DNA from: Pythium myriotylum
Taxonomy: Eukaryota > Oomycota > Peronosporomycetes > Pythiales > Pythiaceae
Assembly: GCA_023091665.1 (NCBI GenBank)
Contig: JALJCQ010000011.1
Span: 2,666,001-2,730,000 of the forward strand
Reading direction: 5' to 3'
Length of the DNA: 64,000 nucleotides
Below the pieces are notes generated by a model, which saw only the letters and a list, made by a program, of their open reading frames with translations, did not search any database and was not told the DNA's origin. Below, one piece after another: positions 30,492-40,346 of this stretch. Each line of letters opens with the position of its first letter. The first letter of the stretch is position 1. The position numbers and the translations under genes are program-made.

Positions 30492-33239
30492 ATGAGCAAG
30501 TCGCTCGCGGACGCGACACCGCCCGACACGCCACTGGGCGAAGGGAAGCTACTGGACGATGTGTCACTTGAAGCGACGTCGCTGGAGACGCTAGAGAGTG
30601 ACTTCCAAGAAGTGCTCGCTGAACTGACTGGTGACAAGAGCCTCGAGCGATTCCGCTTAGAGTACGAGAAGTTGCACCGCGCGCTGAAGAAGTCGAATGG
30701 CCAGGAGAAGAAACTGATCAAGAAATGCCGCGAGCTCAACGCTGAGATCATCAACAATGCCGCCAAGGTGCAGACGGCTCTCAAGCTGTCTCAAGAAGAC
30801 CAAGCGAGCATCGCTTCGCTCAAGAAAGAGATGGAGAAGGCTTGGAAGATGGTTGATGCGTCCCACGAGAAGGAGATTCGGGCAAAAGAAACGATCCAGC
30901 AGCTCAAAGAAGAGATCAACAATCTGAGTCGGCTCGTTGAGCAAGGCGCTGGGCTCAGCGTCGGCCAGGAAAACATGCTTAAGGAAGTCATGCGTGCAAA
31001 GGAAGAGCTAGCACGTGTGAATGAGGAGCATGAGGCCAACGCCAAGAAAGACCACGAGCGTATCCAAGAGCTCCACAAGCGCGTCAGTGATATGGAGCAG
31101 ACAGCAGCTCAGCAAAAGCTCGACGTGCAGGGGCTAAAAGACCAACTTGCAATGAAAGCAGCTGAGCAGGAACGGGAGCTACGGCGTCGCGAGCGTCTCG
31201 ACAAAGAGCTTAAGGATGTGCGCAACAAGCTGGAGAAAAAGACGCTTGAGAACAGCACGCTCACAACGGACTTCACCAAGACGCAGACGCAAGCCGTGAC
31301 CTTGGAGAAGCAGCTGGCGGAGGCTCGAAGTACGATGGATAAGTATGTTCGTGACTACGAGACGCTGTTCAGTCGGACACAAAAACTCACGGACCTACTC
31401 AACGAGCAAAACGACAAGACGATGCAGCTGGAGGTGGAGAAGCGTAATTTAGAGAACGACCTCAAGATGAAGCAGGACGAAGTAAATCGGATTCGACTCG
31501 AAAAGAGTATGGCAGAGCGCAAGATTGACAAGGAGAAGCGCAATCAGCAAAAGCTGGAAGAGAAACTCGAGGACGAACACACAGCCAAGCTCGTCCTGCA
31601 GACGCAGCTGAAAAGCCTGCAACGAGATTTGGATACTGACAAGATCAACGAAGATCATTTGCGCACCGAGATGGAAACCCTCGAGCGCGAGAAGCAAATG
31701 CAGATGAAGAACGTGCAGAAGGCAGACGCTAAGGCGAAGAAGGCGCAAGATGAGGTCAAGACAAACGAACGTGTGGCCAAGAACCTCGAGCAGGAGCTAG
31801 CGGCTTTTAAGCAGGAGGCTGCCAAGCAGCGCAAGCTCATTTACCAGTTGGAGAAAGAGCGTGAAAAGTATGGCATGGAGGCGTCCGAGCAGCGCAAGCT
31901 GTATCTGCAGGCGGAGGAAGAAGCCAAGCTCAAGGAGATGCGGATCCACGAGATGCAAAAGAAACTGAATGAGGGAGAGACCAAGCTCAAACAACAGCAG
32001 CAGCTCTACGAAGCTGTGCGCAGCGAGCGCAACCTCTACAGCAAGAACCTCATTGAGAGCCAGGATGAGATCGCCGAAATGAAGCGAAAGTTCAAAATCA
32101 TGACCCATCAAATTGAGCAACTCAAGGAGGAGGTGTCAGCCAAGGATGTGGCGCTCGTGAAGGAACATTTCGATCACCAAAAGGTGGAGAAGCAGAAAGA
32201 ACAGCACAAGAACGAACTTGCTCGGTTGCGAGCACTGCTGGCAACGAACGAGGAGACCATCAACAATCAAGATGTGGAAATCCGCAAGCTTACGACGATG
32301 ATTCGGCGCATGGATGACGAAGCGCTGGAGCAGCGCAAGGAGTATGACCAAGTGATCAACGAGCGTGACATATTGGGTACACAGTTAATTCGACGTAACG
32401 ACGAGCTTGCGCTGCTGTATGAGAAGCTCAAGATCCAGCAATCAACTCTGAGCAAGGGCGAGGCCCAGTACCAAGAGCGGCTCCAGGATATCCGTGTGCT
32501 CAAGCTGAAGATCACGGATCTCAAGCGTGAGTTGTACATCGCGAAACACCAAGTGGGGCAGTCGGACGAGCTCAAGCGGGAGGTGTACCACCTGCAACGA
32601 GAACTGCTCCAGGAGAAGACCAAGGTTAAAGCGTTGTCTGAGGAACTGGAGAATCCGATGAACGTCCATCGGTGGCGTAAGCTCGAAGGCAGCGACCCAG
32701 CAACGTACGAGCTACTGCAAAAGATTCAGACGTTGCAAAAGCGACTAATTCAGAAGACGGAGGAAGTCGTTGAAAAAGACCTGGTGATCCAGGAGAAAGA
32801 AAAGCTCTACGCTGAGCTCAAGACGATCCTCGCACGGCAACCTGGGCCAGAGGTGGCCGAGCAGCTCAGCTGGTACCAGCAGGTCGTACGTGAGAAAGAG
32901 AAGCAGCTCAAGAGTTTACTAAGCGAGCAAAACATGTTTCAGTCGAAGGAGAACGAGCTCAAGTTTGAGATTGAACGACTTGCAAGAGAACTCCACGAGT
33001 TCAAGCGCAAGTACTACAAGAAAAAGCTAGAGGACAAGATCCGTGATAAGAACGCGCCTGTGATCTCCGGGCCCAACCAGGTCCCCACGGGATCGGACCG
33101 GCTGCCCAACCTCGGTAGTAGCAATGCTGCAAAGCTCAGTGGGCCGCCTGGGCGGCCAAGTCCCGCCGAAGCCCAGAAGCAGCTCGCCGTCGCGGCCTCA
33201 AGCAGGTTCATAGGTGGGGGCTTCAGCCTCAATCAGTAG
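30492..33239 (+). CDS. CFAP58: CFAP58, cilia and flagella associated coiled-coil protein
   Basis: Structural coiled-coil protein of motile cilia (CCDC147/CFAP58 family), required for axoneme and mid-piece integrity in animals. Intronless, 915 residues (human 872). The conserved head is recognisable: FQEVLAELTGDKSLERFRLE, KKCRELNAEIINNAAKVQTA, then LKLSQEDQ and IASLKKEMEKAWKMVD. Continuous heptads run to about residue 840; the C-terminal 75 residues are Pro/Gly/Ala-rich and disordered. In an oomycete it should be expressed during zoospore formation. It begins 235 bp after the hydrolase/Gag1 stop and converges with GRP94. Confidence 0.95.
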   Translation: MSKSLADATPPDTPLGEGKLLDDVSLEATSLETLESDFQEVLAELTGDKSLERFRLEYEKLHRALKKSNGQEKKLIKKCRELNAEIINNAAKVQTALKLSQEDQASIASLKKEMEKAWKMVDASHEKEIRAKETIQQLKEEINNLSRLVEQGAGLSVGQENMLKEVMRAKEELARVNEEHEANAKKDHERIQELHKRVSDMEQTAAQQKLDVQGLKDQLAMKAAEQERELRRRERLDKELKDVRNKLEKKTLENSTLTTDFTKTQTQAVTLEKQLAEARSTMDKYVRDYETLFSRTQKLTDLLNEQNDKTMQLEVEKRNLENDLKMKQDEVNRIRLEKSMAERKIDKEKRNQQKLEEKLEDEHTAKLVLQTQLKSLQRDLDTDKINEDHLRTEMETLEREKQMQMKNVQKADAKAKKAQDEVKTNERVAKNLEQELAAFKQEAAKQRKLIYQLEKEREKYGMEASEQRKLYLQAEEEAKLKEMRIHEMQKKLNEGETKLKQQQQLYEAVRSERNLYSKNLIESQDEIAEMKRKFKIMTHQIEQLKEEVSAKDVALVKEHFDHQKVEKQKEQHKNELARLRALLATNEETINNQDVEIRKLTTMIRRMDDEALEQRKEYDQVINERDILGTQLIRRNDELALLYEKLKIQQSTLSKGEAQYQERLQDIRVLKLKITDLKRELYIAKHQVGQSDELKREVYHLQRELLQEKTKVKALSEELENPMNVHRWRKLEGSDPATYELLQKIQTLQKRLIQKTEEVVEKDLVIQEKEKLYAELKTILARQPGPEVAEQLSWYQQVVREKEKQLKSLLSEQNMFQSKENELKFEIERLARELHEFKRKYYKKKLEDKIRDKNAPVISGPNQVPTGSDRLPNLGSSNAAKLSGPPGRPSPAEAQKQLAVAASSRFIGGGFSLNQ

Positions 33240-33438
33240 CTTAGGACGACTCATTATTACCCAAATCGTAACGGTGAGGAAATTCACACACATTGCGTCC
33301 TCCATTTTGGGATATATCTTCTGACGAGAATGGAGAGAGGAAGTGAACACCAACCAGCGAAAGAAAGAGATGTCAGCCAGAAAAATTCCGATATATGCAT
33401 GTCTCTGTGACTGGTTAACTCATCAGGTTTTACGCGCT

Positions 33439-35987
33439 TCACAACTCGTCCTTCTCGGTCTTCTCTTCATCGACCGGTAGGTCATCGAGGCTGATGACGT
33501 TCTCCTCCTCCGACTCTTCCTCCTCCGAGGCCTCATTCTCCTCCTCAGCAGGGACCTCGATCTCGGGCTCGAGCTCGAGGCTCTCGAGACCCATGCTGCC
33601 CTTCATGACCCGGTAGACTCGCGAAGCAAAGTGGTCGAAGTCGTTCATGTCGAAGCCCGAGTTGATGAGCGCGGCATCGTAGAGCAGCCACGCGAGATCC
33701 TTGGTCTCGTCGTCCTCGGGCTTGTCCGCGAAGAGCTTGTCGAGCTTGGTGATGATCGGGTGGCGTGGGTTGAGCTCCAGGATCGCCGAGCTCGGACCGC
33801 TGTTCATGGACGCGTGGCGATCCGCAAACGTCTGCGACTTCATGATGCGCTGCATGTTGGCCGAGTAGCCCCACTGCGACGTGACCATCACAGCCGGCGA
33901 GTCGACCACACGCTGCGACATGGCGACCTTGGAGATCTTGGAGCCGTAGAGCTTCTTGAGCGCCTCGGTGAGCGGCTTGAACTTGTCGGCGTAGAGCTTG
34001 TCACGCTTCTCCGTGAGCTTTTCATCCTCGTCGCCGAACTTGACACCTTCCTTGGTGATCGACACGAGCTTCTTGCCCTCGAAGTCGGGCATGTACTGCA
34101 CCGTGTACTCGTCGAGCGTGTCGACGAGGAAGAGCACCTCGAGGTCCTTGGCCTTGATCTTCTCGAGGAACGGTGAGCGCTGGCACGCATCCACCGACTC
34201 GCACGCGATGTAGAAGATCGACTCCTGGTAGTCCTTCATGCGTGACACGTACGTGTCGAGCGAGATCCACTTACCGTCGCTCTTGTTGGTCTTGAAGCGA
34301 AGCAGCTTGGCGAGCTTGCCACGGTTAGCCGAGTCGTCCATGACACCGAGCTTGATGTTGCGGCCAAACTCCTCCCAGAACTTGTTGTACTCCTCGTTCT
34401 CGTCGTCTTCTTCCTCCTCTTCCTCGTCAGCCTTGACGTCTTTCTTCTCGTCGGTCTCCTCCTCCTTCTCCTTCTTCTTGTCGGCAGGCTCAGACTCTTC
34501 CTCGTCATCATCTCCATCCTCGTCGTCGCTCTCGTCCTCCGACAGCTTGCGCAGCATCTCAAGCACCTTGCGCACCAGCTTCTTCTTCATCACACGCAAG
34601 ATCTTGTTCTCCTGAAGCGTCTCACGCGACACGTTGATCGGCAGGTCATCCGAGTCGACGACGCCCGTGATGAAGTTGAGGTAGCGAGGCAGCAGGTCCT
34701 TGAAGTCGTCCGTGATCAACACCTTGCGCACATACAACTTGATGTCGGCGTTTTTGTTCTCGAACTTCTGGTACAGATCGTGCGGCGCCTTGCCCGGGAT
34801 GTAGAGAATCGACTTGAACTCGATGTCGCCTTCGGCCTTAAAGTGGGTCCACGTCAGAGGGTCCTGCGCGCCCTTGTGGATCGACTTGAAGAAGCTCTTG
34901 TACTCCTCTTCGTTGATGTCCTCCTTCGGGCGCGTCCAGATGGCCTTGACCTCGTTCACGCGGTCCCACGACCAGACCGTGCGCGTCTCGGTGCGCTTCT
35001 TGGGCTCCTTCTTGGGCTTCTCCTCTTCTTCGTCCTTGGCCTCGAGCTCCTCGCTGTCTTCGTCCTTCTTGTCCTCAGTCTTGGCCTCGTCCTCGTCTTC
35101 TTCTTCCTCCTCTTCGACGTCGTACGTCTCAGTGTGTGACGCGTTCACGTAGATGGGGAAGTTGATGAACTCGGAGTAGCGCGTGACGAGGCCCTTGAGC
35201 TTGTCCTGGTCCTGGAACTCGGATGCGTCCTTCTTGAGGAAGAGCGTGATCTCGGTGCCGCGGCCGAGCGTGTCGCCGCGCGGGTCCTTGGCGACCGTGA
35301 AGGACGCGTTCGCGTCCGACTCCCAGATGTACTGGTCGTCGTCGTTGTGCTTGGAGATGACGCGCACGCGGTCGGCGACGAGGTAGACCGAGTAAAAGCC
35401 GACGCCAAACTGGCCGATGAGGCTCGTGTCGCCCTTGCTCTTGGTCATCATCTCGACAAAGTTGGCCGTGCCCGACTTGGCGACCGTGCCGAGATTGGCC
35501 ACGAGGTCTTTCTTGGTCATGCCGACGCCCGTGTCGCGGATCGTGAGCGTGTGGGCGTCCTTGTCAAAGCTGATGCGGATGTCCAGGTCCTTTGTCTCGC
35601 CCAGCAGCTTGTCGTTCGAGAGCGCGAGGAAGCGGATCTTGTCGAGCGCGTCCGACGCGTTCGAGATGAGCTCGCGCAGGAAGATCTCCTTGGACTTGTA
35701 GAGCGAGTTGATGATGATGTCCATGAGCCGCGAGACCTCGGCCTGGAACGCGAACTTCTCGCCGCCGAGCTGCGCCGCGTCCAGCTCGTCGAGCTCGAGC
35801 GTCGGCGCGCGCCTGTGCATAGACAGAGCGTGAGCACAAGAGAGAGAGATGGCAGTGGCGAAGAGGAGAGCCGTGGGACGCACCCGACGACCGGCTCGGC
35901 GACGGCGTCGGCGCGCGTGGCCGGCAGCTGCGCGACGCTCGCGAGCGCGAGGCAGAGCACGGCGAGCGCCAGCAGCAGCGAGCGCAT
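33439..35987 (-). CDS. HSP90B1: Endoplasmin (GRP94, ER Hsp90)
   Basis: ATP-driven chaperone of the ER lumen. Exons 35987..35884 (signal peptide) and 35812..33439, 825 residues. The signal peptide is [20 protein letters not shown]. The N-terminal ATPase domain includes [37 protein letters not shown] and [11 protein letters not shown] long charged linker ([17 protein letters not shown]) separates it from the middle domain ([16 protein letters not shown]). A second unusually long acidic insert ([20 protein letters not shown] onward) interrupts the middle domain. The C-terminus ends KDEL, the ER retrieval signal. The first intron follows the signal-peptide exon. It is head to head with a Canopy gene across a 470-bp shared promoter bearing UPRE-like sites. 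Confidence 0.96.
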
Positions 35988-36114
35988 CGTAGAGAGAGAG
36001 AAAGAGAGGAAGCGGGCTTCGGACTTAAGCGGAGCGGCGCGGTACGGATCGCCGACGCGCGCGCCACGTCGCGAAATGCAGAATGAGGCGCATGGAGGCC
36101 CATGGCTGCTCGCT

Positions 36115-36126
36115 GGTTGACGTGGC
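36115..36126. promoter_or_regulatory. GGTTGACGTGGC, UPRE-like element (copy A)
   Basis: Contains TGACGTGG (36118-36125), the core of the unfolded-protein-response element bound by ATF6/XBP1-type bZIP factors in animals and plants. It lies 128 bp upstream of the GRP94 ATG. The same 12 bases recur at 36421. Confidence 0.5.
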
Positions 36127-36134
36127 CTTCAAGT

Positions 36135-36195
36135 CGAGCCGCCTTAACGAGCCGAGCCGAGCCGAGCCGCGAGCACTTAACGAGCCGAGCCGACC
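36135..36195. repeat. GAGCC short tandem repeat
   Basis: Two blocks of repeated CGAGC/CGAGCC, each preceded by TTAA (starting near 36143 and 36168), within the GRP94/Canopy promoter. The unit TTAACGAGCCGAGCCGA occurs twice. This looks like a small local duplication. Confidence 0.7.
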
Positions 36196-36420
36196 GGTCA
36201 CGGAGCAAAATATAGAAAAAACCACGTGAAAATCGAAAAAACAAGAACGACAAACCACGAAAAAAAAACATCGAAAAACCCACGCGAGTTTCTAGAAGCC
36301 CCTTCGATTTCGAATATCGAAGAGCCATGTCGGGTTTAAGAGGGAACTACGCCCGTCGACGCGAGGTTTTTTTCCTCTTAAAAACCTTGTGCCGTTATCA
36401 GTTAACCCGCCCGTCGCGGA

Positions 36421-36432
36421 GGTTGACGTGGC
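36421..36432. promoter_or_regulatory. GGTTGACGTGGC, UPRE-like element (copy B)
   Basis: Identical over 12 bases to copy A at 36115 and only about 26 bp upstream of the Canopy ATG. An ATTGG (CCAAT box on the other strand) follows at 36438-36442, and a G-box CACGTG lies at 36223-36228 between the two copies. Confidence 0.5.
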
Positions 36433-36457
36433 AGGCAATTGGAGCTGGTCAGGAGCG

Positions 36458-37292
36458 ATGCGCGCGCTCGGGCTCGTGCTGGCGGCGGCGCTGGCGGCGC
36501 AGACGGCCGCGTGGACCCATCGGTAGGGATGCGAGCGGTCGGTCGGTCGGTCGGGGGCGCTGACGCCGACGCCTGTGCAGGTGGGACCACTCGAAGCGGT
36601 TCAAGAAGCTCGGGCACACGGAGCTCGAGTGCGACGGCCAGACGCAGGCGGCGTCCTGCTGCAGTGCGTGGCGACACCATGGAATGGGGTGGGGGGAAAG
36701 AGAAAGTGCTGACGATGTTTGTGCGGGTGGATGGATGGCCAGTTTGCAAGTCGATCGTCCATGAGATCGAGACGCAGCTCAATAACACGCAGGTGAGGGA
36801 GGGCAATGGAGCCGAGTGGGATGTTGAATGCTCACTTGTGGTGATAGGACGACTACGAGCTCGACGTCGTCTTCCGCATTAGTGAGGAGAAGAAGAAGAT
36901 CAAGTACTCGCGCAGTGAGGTACGCGCGCTTTGAAGTAGTGGCGGAGCGATGGCCGTCGTGACATGGAGGGTGATTGATTGCCCAGGCCCGCATCCTCGA
37001 AGTGCTGGACACGGTCTGCGACCGACTGCCCATGGCGCTGCCGGACTCGACCAAGAAGAAGCAGCGGCTGCTGGCCGAAGCGGTACGGCCGTGGCTTCTC
37101 TTTGAGTCCTTTCGCTGTAAAGAGGGTGCTAAGGATGTGTTTCTTCTGTAGTGTACGTCTTTCGTCGGCGTCTACGAGGACGAGCTCACGCACGCCTTCT
37201 TCAACGACTTCCGGCCGGCCAAACACCGCGCCTGCACGAAGAACATCCAAGTGTGCAAGGACTCGTCCGAAGCGACCAAGGAGGACCTGTAA
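36458..37292 (+). CDS. Canopy-like (saposin-fold, DUF3456) ER protein
   Basis: Small secretory-pathway protein of the Canopy family. Six exons: 36458..36522, 36581..36663, 36743..36792, 36848..36919, 36987..37082, 37152..37292; 168 residues, phases consistent. The signal peptide is MRALGLVLAAALAAQTAA. The saposin-like cysteine framework is present: SCCICKSIVHEIE, KKIKYSRSEARILEVLDTVC, CTSFVGVYEDEL, then HRACTKNIQVC. SEARILEVLDTVC is the family hallmark. The C-terminus is TKEDL, resembling a KDEL-type retrieval signal. In animals CNPY3 is a co-chaperone of GRP94; here the gene is divergently paired with GRP94. Confidence 0.85.
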
Positions 37293-37419
37293 ACAAGTGA
37301 AGACCTCGAATCCCCTCTTCGGTCGCACCCTTGTTGTCCACTGTTGTTGTCTTTGGAACTGTCTGCTCAATCAATACTCACGACGCCAGACATGTATTTC
37401 CAGAATGCAAACGGGCGAT

Positions 37420-40041
37420 CTAGTCGGTAGTCTGAGGGACAGGAAGCTTGTAGTAAGTGTTGCACTCCTCGTTGACGGCCCAGTTGCGCTCGCGCGAGTC
37501 GCCGCACGACAGATAGAGCTCGCACATGTGCGTGTACGTGCTGTGGCAGCTCATGGGCGACTTGTGGCGGCAGCGCAGCTCCTGGACCATACCTCCGAGC
37601 TGGTCAACCTGTGGAACGATATCTCGCTCGGGCTTGAGCGTGAGCACGTAATCGCGCACGTCCTGGGCCTCCACGTCGAAGCGGCCACGCGAGTACAGCA
37701 GCCCAGGGCCAGACAACGACACGACCTGCGCCTTGACTCGAGCGCCGAGGACAGCTGCCATGGCGCCCCCGAGACTGTGGCCGGTGATGATGAGTCGGTC
37801 GCCCACGCGGGCCTTCACCTCGTATGCGTGGTTGAGCATGGACTCATACACGGGTGGGGGCATGATCTTGCTCTTGAAGAACCGCATCGAGAGCAGACTC
37901 ACGACAAAGTCTCGCGGCAGCTGCTTGAGGAATGGGATGAAAACGTTCACGACCTGCATGATCGTGATGCCGAACCAGAAGTGGAGGTCCTCGAGCGCGT
38001 CGGCGGCCGAGGCCGTGCCACGCACGGCTAGCACGGTCGTGTTGAGAGACGGGAAGAAGAGCTCCATCCACACTTGGTGCTCGCTTTCGTCGTTGTGGGC
38101 GACCATGGTCCAGTTTTGCAGCTCGGTGCCGTTGAAGCGGTTGGCGAGCGAGCTCTGCTGGATCTCGGGCGTGCTGCCGTATGCGGCGTCGGCGATGAGT
38201 GCGAAGTCAAGCACTGTGAGCCCGTTGTAGTCGATGCTGCACACTGGGTACTCGATGGTCTTGGACACGGACATGGGCAGCTTCTCGCTTTCGACCTCGG
38301 CTCTCGTGAGCGTAGCGTTTGTGGGTGTACCGAGTTTGAAGTTGCCGCCTGTCACGAACGTGCCGATGATGAGCGTGGCTGAGAAGAAGAGCAGCGACAT
38401 GACAACGAATGCCGTGATGAAGTGGCGGAACGTGCGGCCAAAGATCTGAGGGAAGCGTCGCTGGATGACAGTGCTCAGCATGATGAGCCCGATGCCCATG
38501 ATTGGCCAGCCGACGTAGAAAGACCAGAGCGAGACGAGCGCGGCGGCAATGCACACGCCCAGCAGAATCCAGGCCTGCGCGTTGAGCGACAAGCGGTACC
38601 ACGGGTTCTTGGACCGGATCGCCGCTCGCGTGTGGCGGAGGTTTTCGACACGCTTGGCGACGTGGGCCGCGAAGCCCGTCGGTGGCGCTGGCTCGTTGAC
38701 ATCCACGGCGACTTCATCCCGTGAGTCGACCGAGTGCACGATTGTGCGGTCGATGTCAGCTTGGCCGGTCGCTGGGTTCTTCGTCCTCGTGGTTGCAGCC
38801 TCACGGCGGCGGCGGACCCACGCCAGCGGGTTGAGGAAGACGCCGACGTGGTGGTAGAAACGGAAGCCAACGTCGAGCAGCCAAAGCTGCTCAGCCTGCT
38901 TCTCGTTTGCGACGTTGCGCACTTCTCGGCGGAAGATTCGGCGGCGACGGCGGTGGTGGCTCACGAGGCGGCGCATGTGCGGGTTACGACTGCTCCAGAA
39001 GTGGCAGCCCATCCAGACGATGACGTAGAAGCCCATGAGCCAAAATCCGTTCTGCACATACGTGAGGAAGGCTGAGTAGGGCGACCACGTGCCGAGAAAG
39101 TCTAGCAGACATGTGATTATCGTGAAGACCTCGAAGAGCACAGGGCAAACAAAGTCCACGAGCAGGAACGTGGAGAGCGTGATGGGAGGGCCTTCGAACT
39201 GGGTATGCTTGATGGCGTTGGCGGCGCGCACGGCTGCACCGACGCGTTTCCAGCGACGCTGGGCAGGGGATGTCTCCTTGCTCGTGATCGGTGCGCCGGC
39301 CTGTTCCCTCGCCTGGACCCATTCCCGGACTTCTTCGACGGCTTCGCTTTTCTCTTCTTCATCCTCACCCTCGTTGAATGGATCGTCCTTGGCTGAGATG
39401 AAGACGGTCGAGCGTCGTGGACTTCCGACCTCCGAGTTGTGGCTGGACGCAGCTTCTTCGCGGGCCTCGGTGGCCTTGTAGGTGCTGCGGTTGCGCACGT
39501 AGTGGATCACGACCGAGAGCGCGAGGCGGAAGTTGGGCAGTCCACCGTCGTGCTTGTTGATGGCGTCGAAGAAGAAGCGTGTGGCCTCTTCGTAAAAGTA
39601 GGAGAGGAAGAAGAGGATCACGGGCAGCAGCGCGAGCATGATGACCGAGCGCACGACGTACTCGGTCGAGAACGTGCGCGCACTGGGCAAGAAGATGGCA
39701 AAGAAGATCTCCATGAGCAGCGTGAACGAGAACATGAGCAGGATCATGAGCACGAGGAACGAGAGGTAGCCAAAGCGGAACTGGCACGCGACGCGGTAGA
39801 CCCGCCAGGAGAGCCGCTCTTCCTGGAACTGGAGCAGCTCTTCGGCGCGGGCCTCGCTCGTGGCCATGGCCGAGTCCTTGTCGCGGAAGACCTGGCGCAC
39901 GGACTCGGACATGGGGAAGAAGCCCCGGCGGCTCTCGTCGGGGTTGAGCGGCTGCCGGCCGTCGGGCGAGAGCACGATCGTGGGCATCTCGCGGTCGTCC
40001 GCGTGCTGCGACGCGCGCGCCGAGTCTTCGGAAATGAGCAT
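37420..40041 (-). CDS. Large polytopic membrane class-3 lipase (paralogue 2)
   Basis: Intronless from the ATG at 40041, 873 residues. Same plan as the gene at 15926: an N-terminal membrane region with helices such as FLVLMILLMFSFTLLMEIFF and SVIMLALLPVILFFLSYFY, then a C-terminal class-3 lipase domain with TGHSLGGAMAAVLGARVK as nucleophile elbow and ERDIVPQVDQLGGM for the acid region. The two share long near-identical blocks (for example AVRGTASAADALEDLHFWFG), so they are recent to moderately old paralogues about 19 kb apart on the same strand. The charged loop between helices 2 and 3 differs most. Glycerolipid hydrolysis is family knowledge; substrate and membrane are unknown. It is divergent from THOC3. 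Confidence 0.85.
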   Translation of the reverse strand: MLISEDSARASQHADDREMPTIVLSPDGRQPLNPDESRRGFFPMSESVRQVFRDKDSAMATSEARAEELLQFQEERLSWRVYRVACQFRFGYLSFLVLMILLMFSFTLLMEIFFAIFLPSARTFSTEYVVRSVIMLALLPVILFFLSYFYEEATRFFFDAINKHDGGLPNFRLALSVVIHYVRNRSTYKATEAREEAASSHNSEVGSPRRSTVFISAKDDPFNEGEDEEEKSEAVEEVREWVQAREQAGAPITSKETSPAQRRWKRVGAAVRAANAIKHTQFEGPPITLSTFLLVDFVCPVLFEVFTIITCLLDFLGTWSPYSAFLTYVQNGFWLMGFYVIVWMGCHFWSSRNPHMRRLVSHHRRRRRIFRREVRNVANEKQAEQLWLLDVGFRFYHHVGVFLNPLAWVRRRREAATTRTKNPATGQADIDRTIVHSVDSRDEVAVDVNEPAPPTGFAAHVAKRVENLRHTRAAIRSKNPWYRLSLNAQAWILLGVCIAAALVSLWSFYVGWPIMGIGLIMLSTVIQRRFPQIFGRTFRHFITAFVVMSLLFFSATLIIGTFVTGGNFKLGTPTNATLTRAEVESEKLPMSVSKTIEYPVCSIDYNGLTVLDFALIADAAYGSTPEIQQSSLANRFNGTELQNWTMVAHNDESEHQVWMELFFPSLNTTVLAVRGTASAADALEDLHFWFGITIMQVVNVFIPFLKQLPRDFVVSLLSMRFFKSKIMPPPVYESMLNHAYEVKARVGDRLIITGHSLGGAMAAVLGARVKAQVVSLSGPGLLYSRGRFDVEAQDVRDYVLTLKPERDIVPQVDQLGGMVQELRCRHKSPMSCHSTYTHMCELYLSCGDSRERNWAVNEECNTYYKLPVPQTTD

Positions 40042-40346
40042 CGCGGGTCGCCAGTCGACGAAGAGGGACGAAGAGAGTCTTCCGCACTGTCCTCGCGGCT
40101 GGCCTCGCCCGTCAATGGCCGTGGACCTCGTGAGCAGCTCCGTTGACCGACCCAAGATGAGACGTAATCGCTCGGGCGAATGGGTGGGGAATATCATCTT
40201 TGAGGGTTCGCAAATCAGGGTTACGCCTGAGTTGGGTGGGTACACTCACTTCGTTGGGAAAAAACGGACGCGTACCCTCGTACTTAGTGATCGATGCGAA
40301 CTTAGTGGGGAGCTCCATCCGCCCCATCGATCTGTCCAAGAGCGAG

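Noticed and set aside
36135..36195. GAGCC repeat as a transposon end
   Set aside because: Too short and simple, no target-site duplication or coding sequence nearby.
36427..36442. Classical ERSE (CCAAT-N9-CCACG) in the GRP94/Canopy promoter
   Set aside because: The CGTGG and ATTGG words are present but only 6 nt apart, so the ERSE spacing is not met; the UPRE-like call is kept instead.
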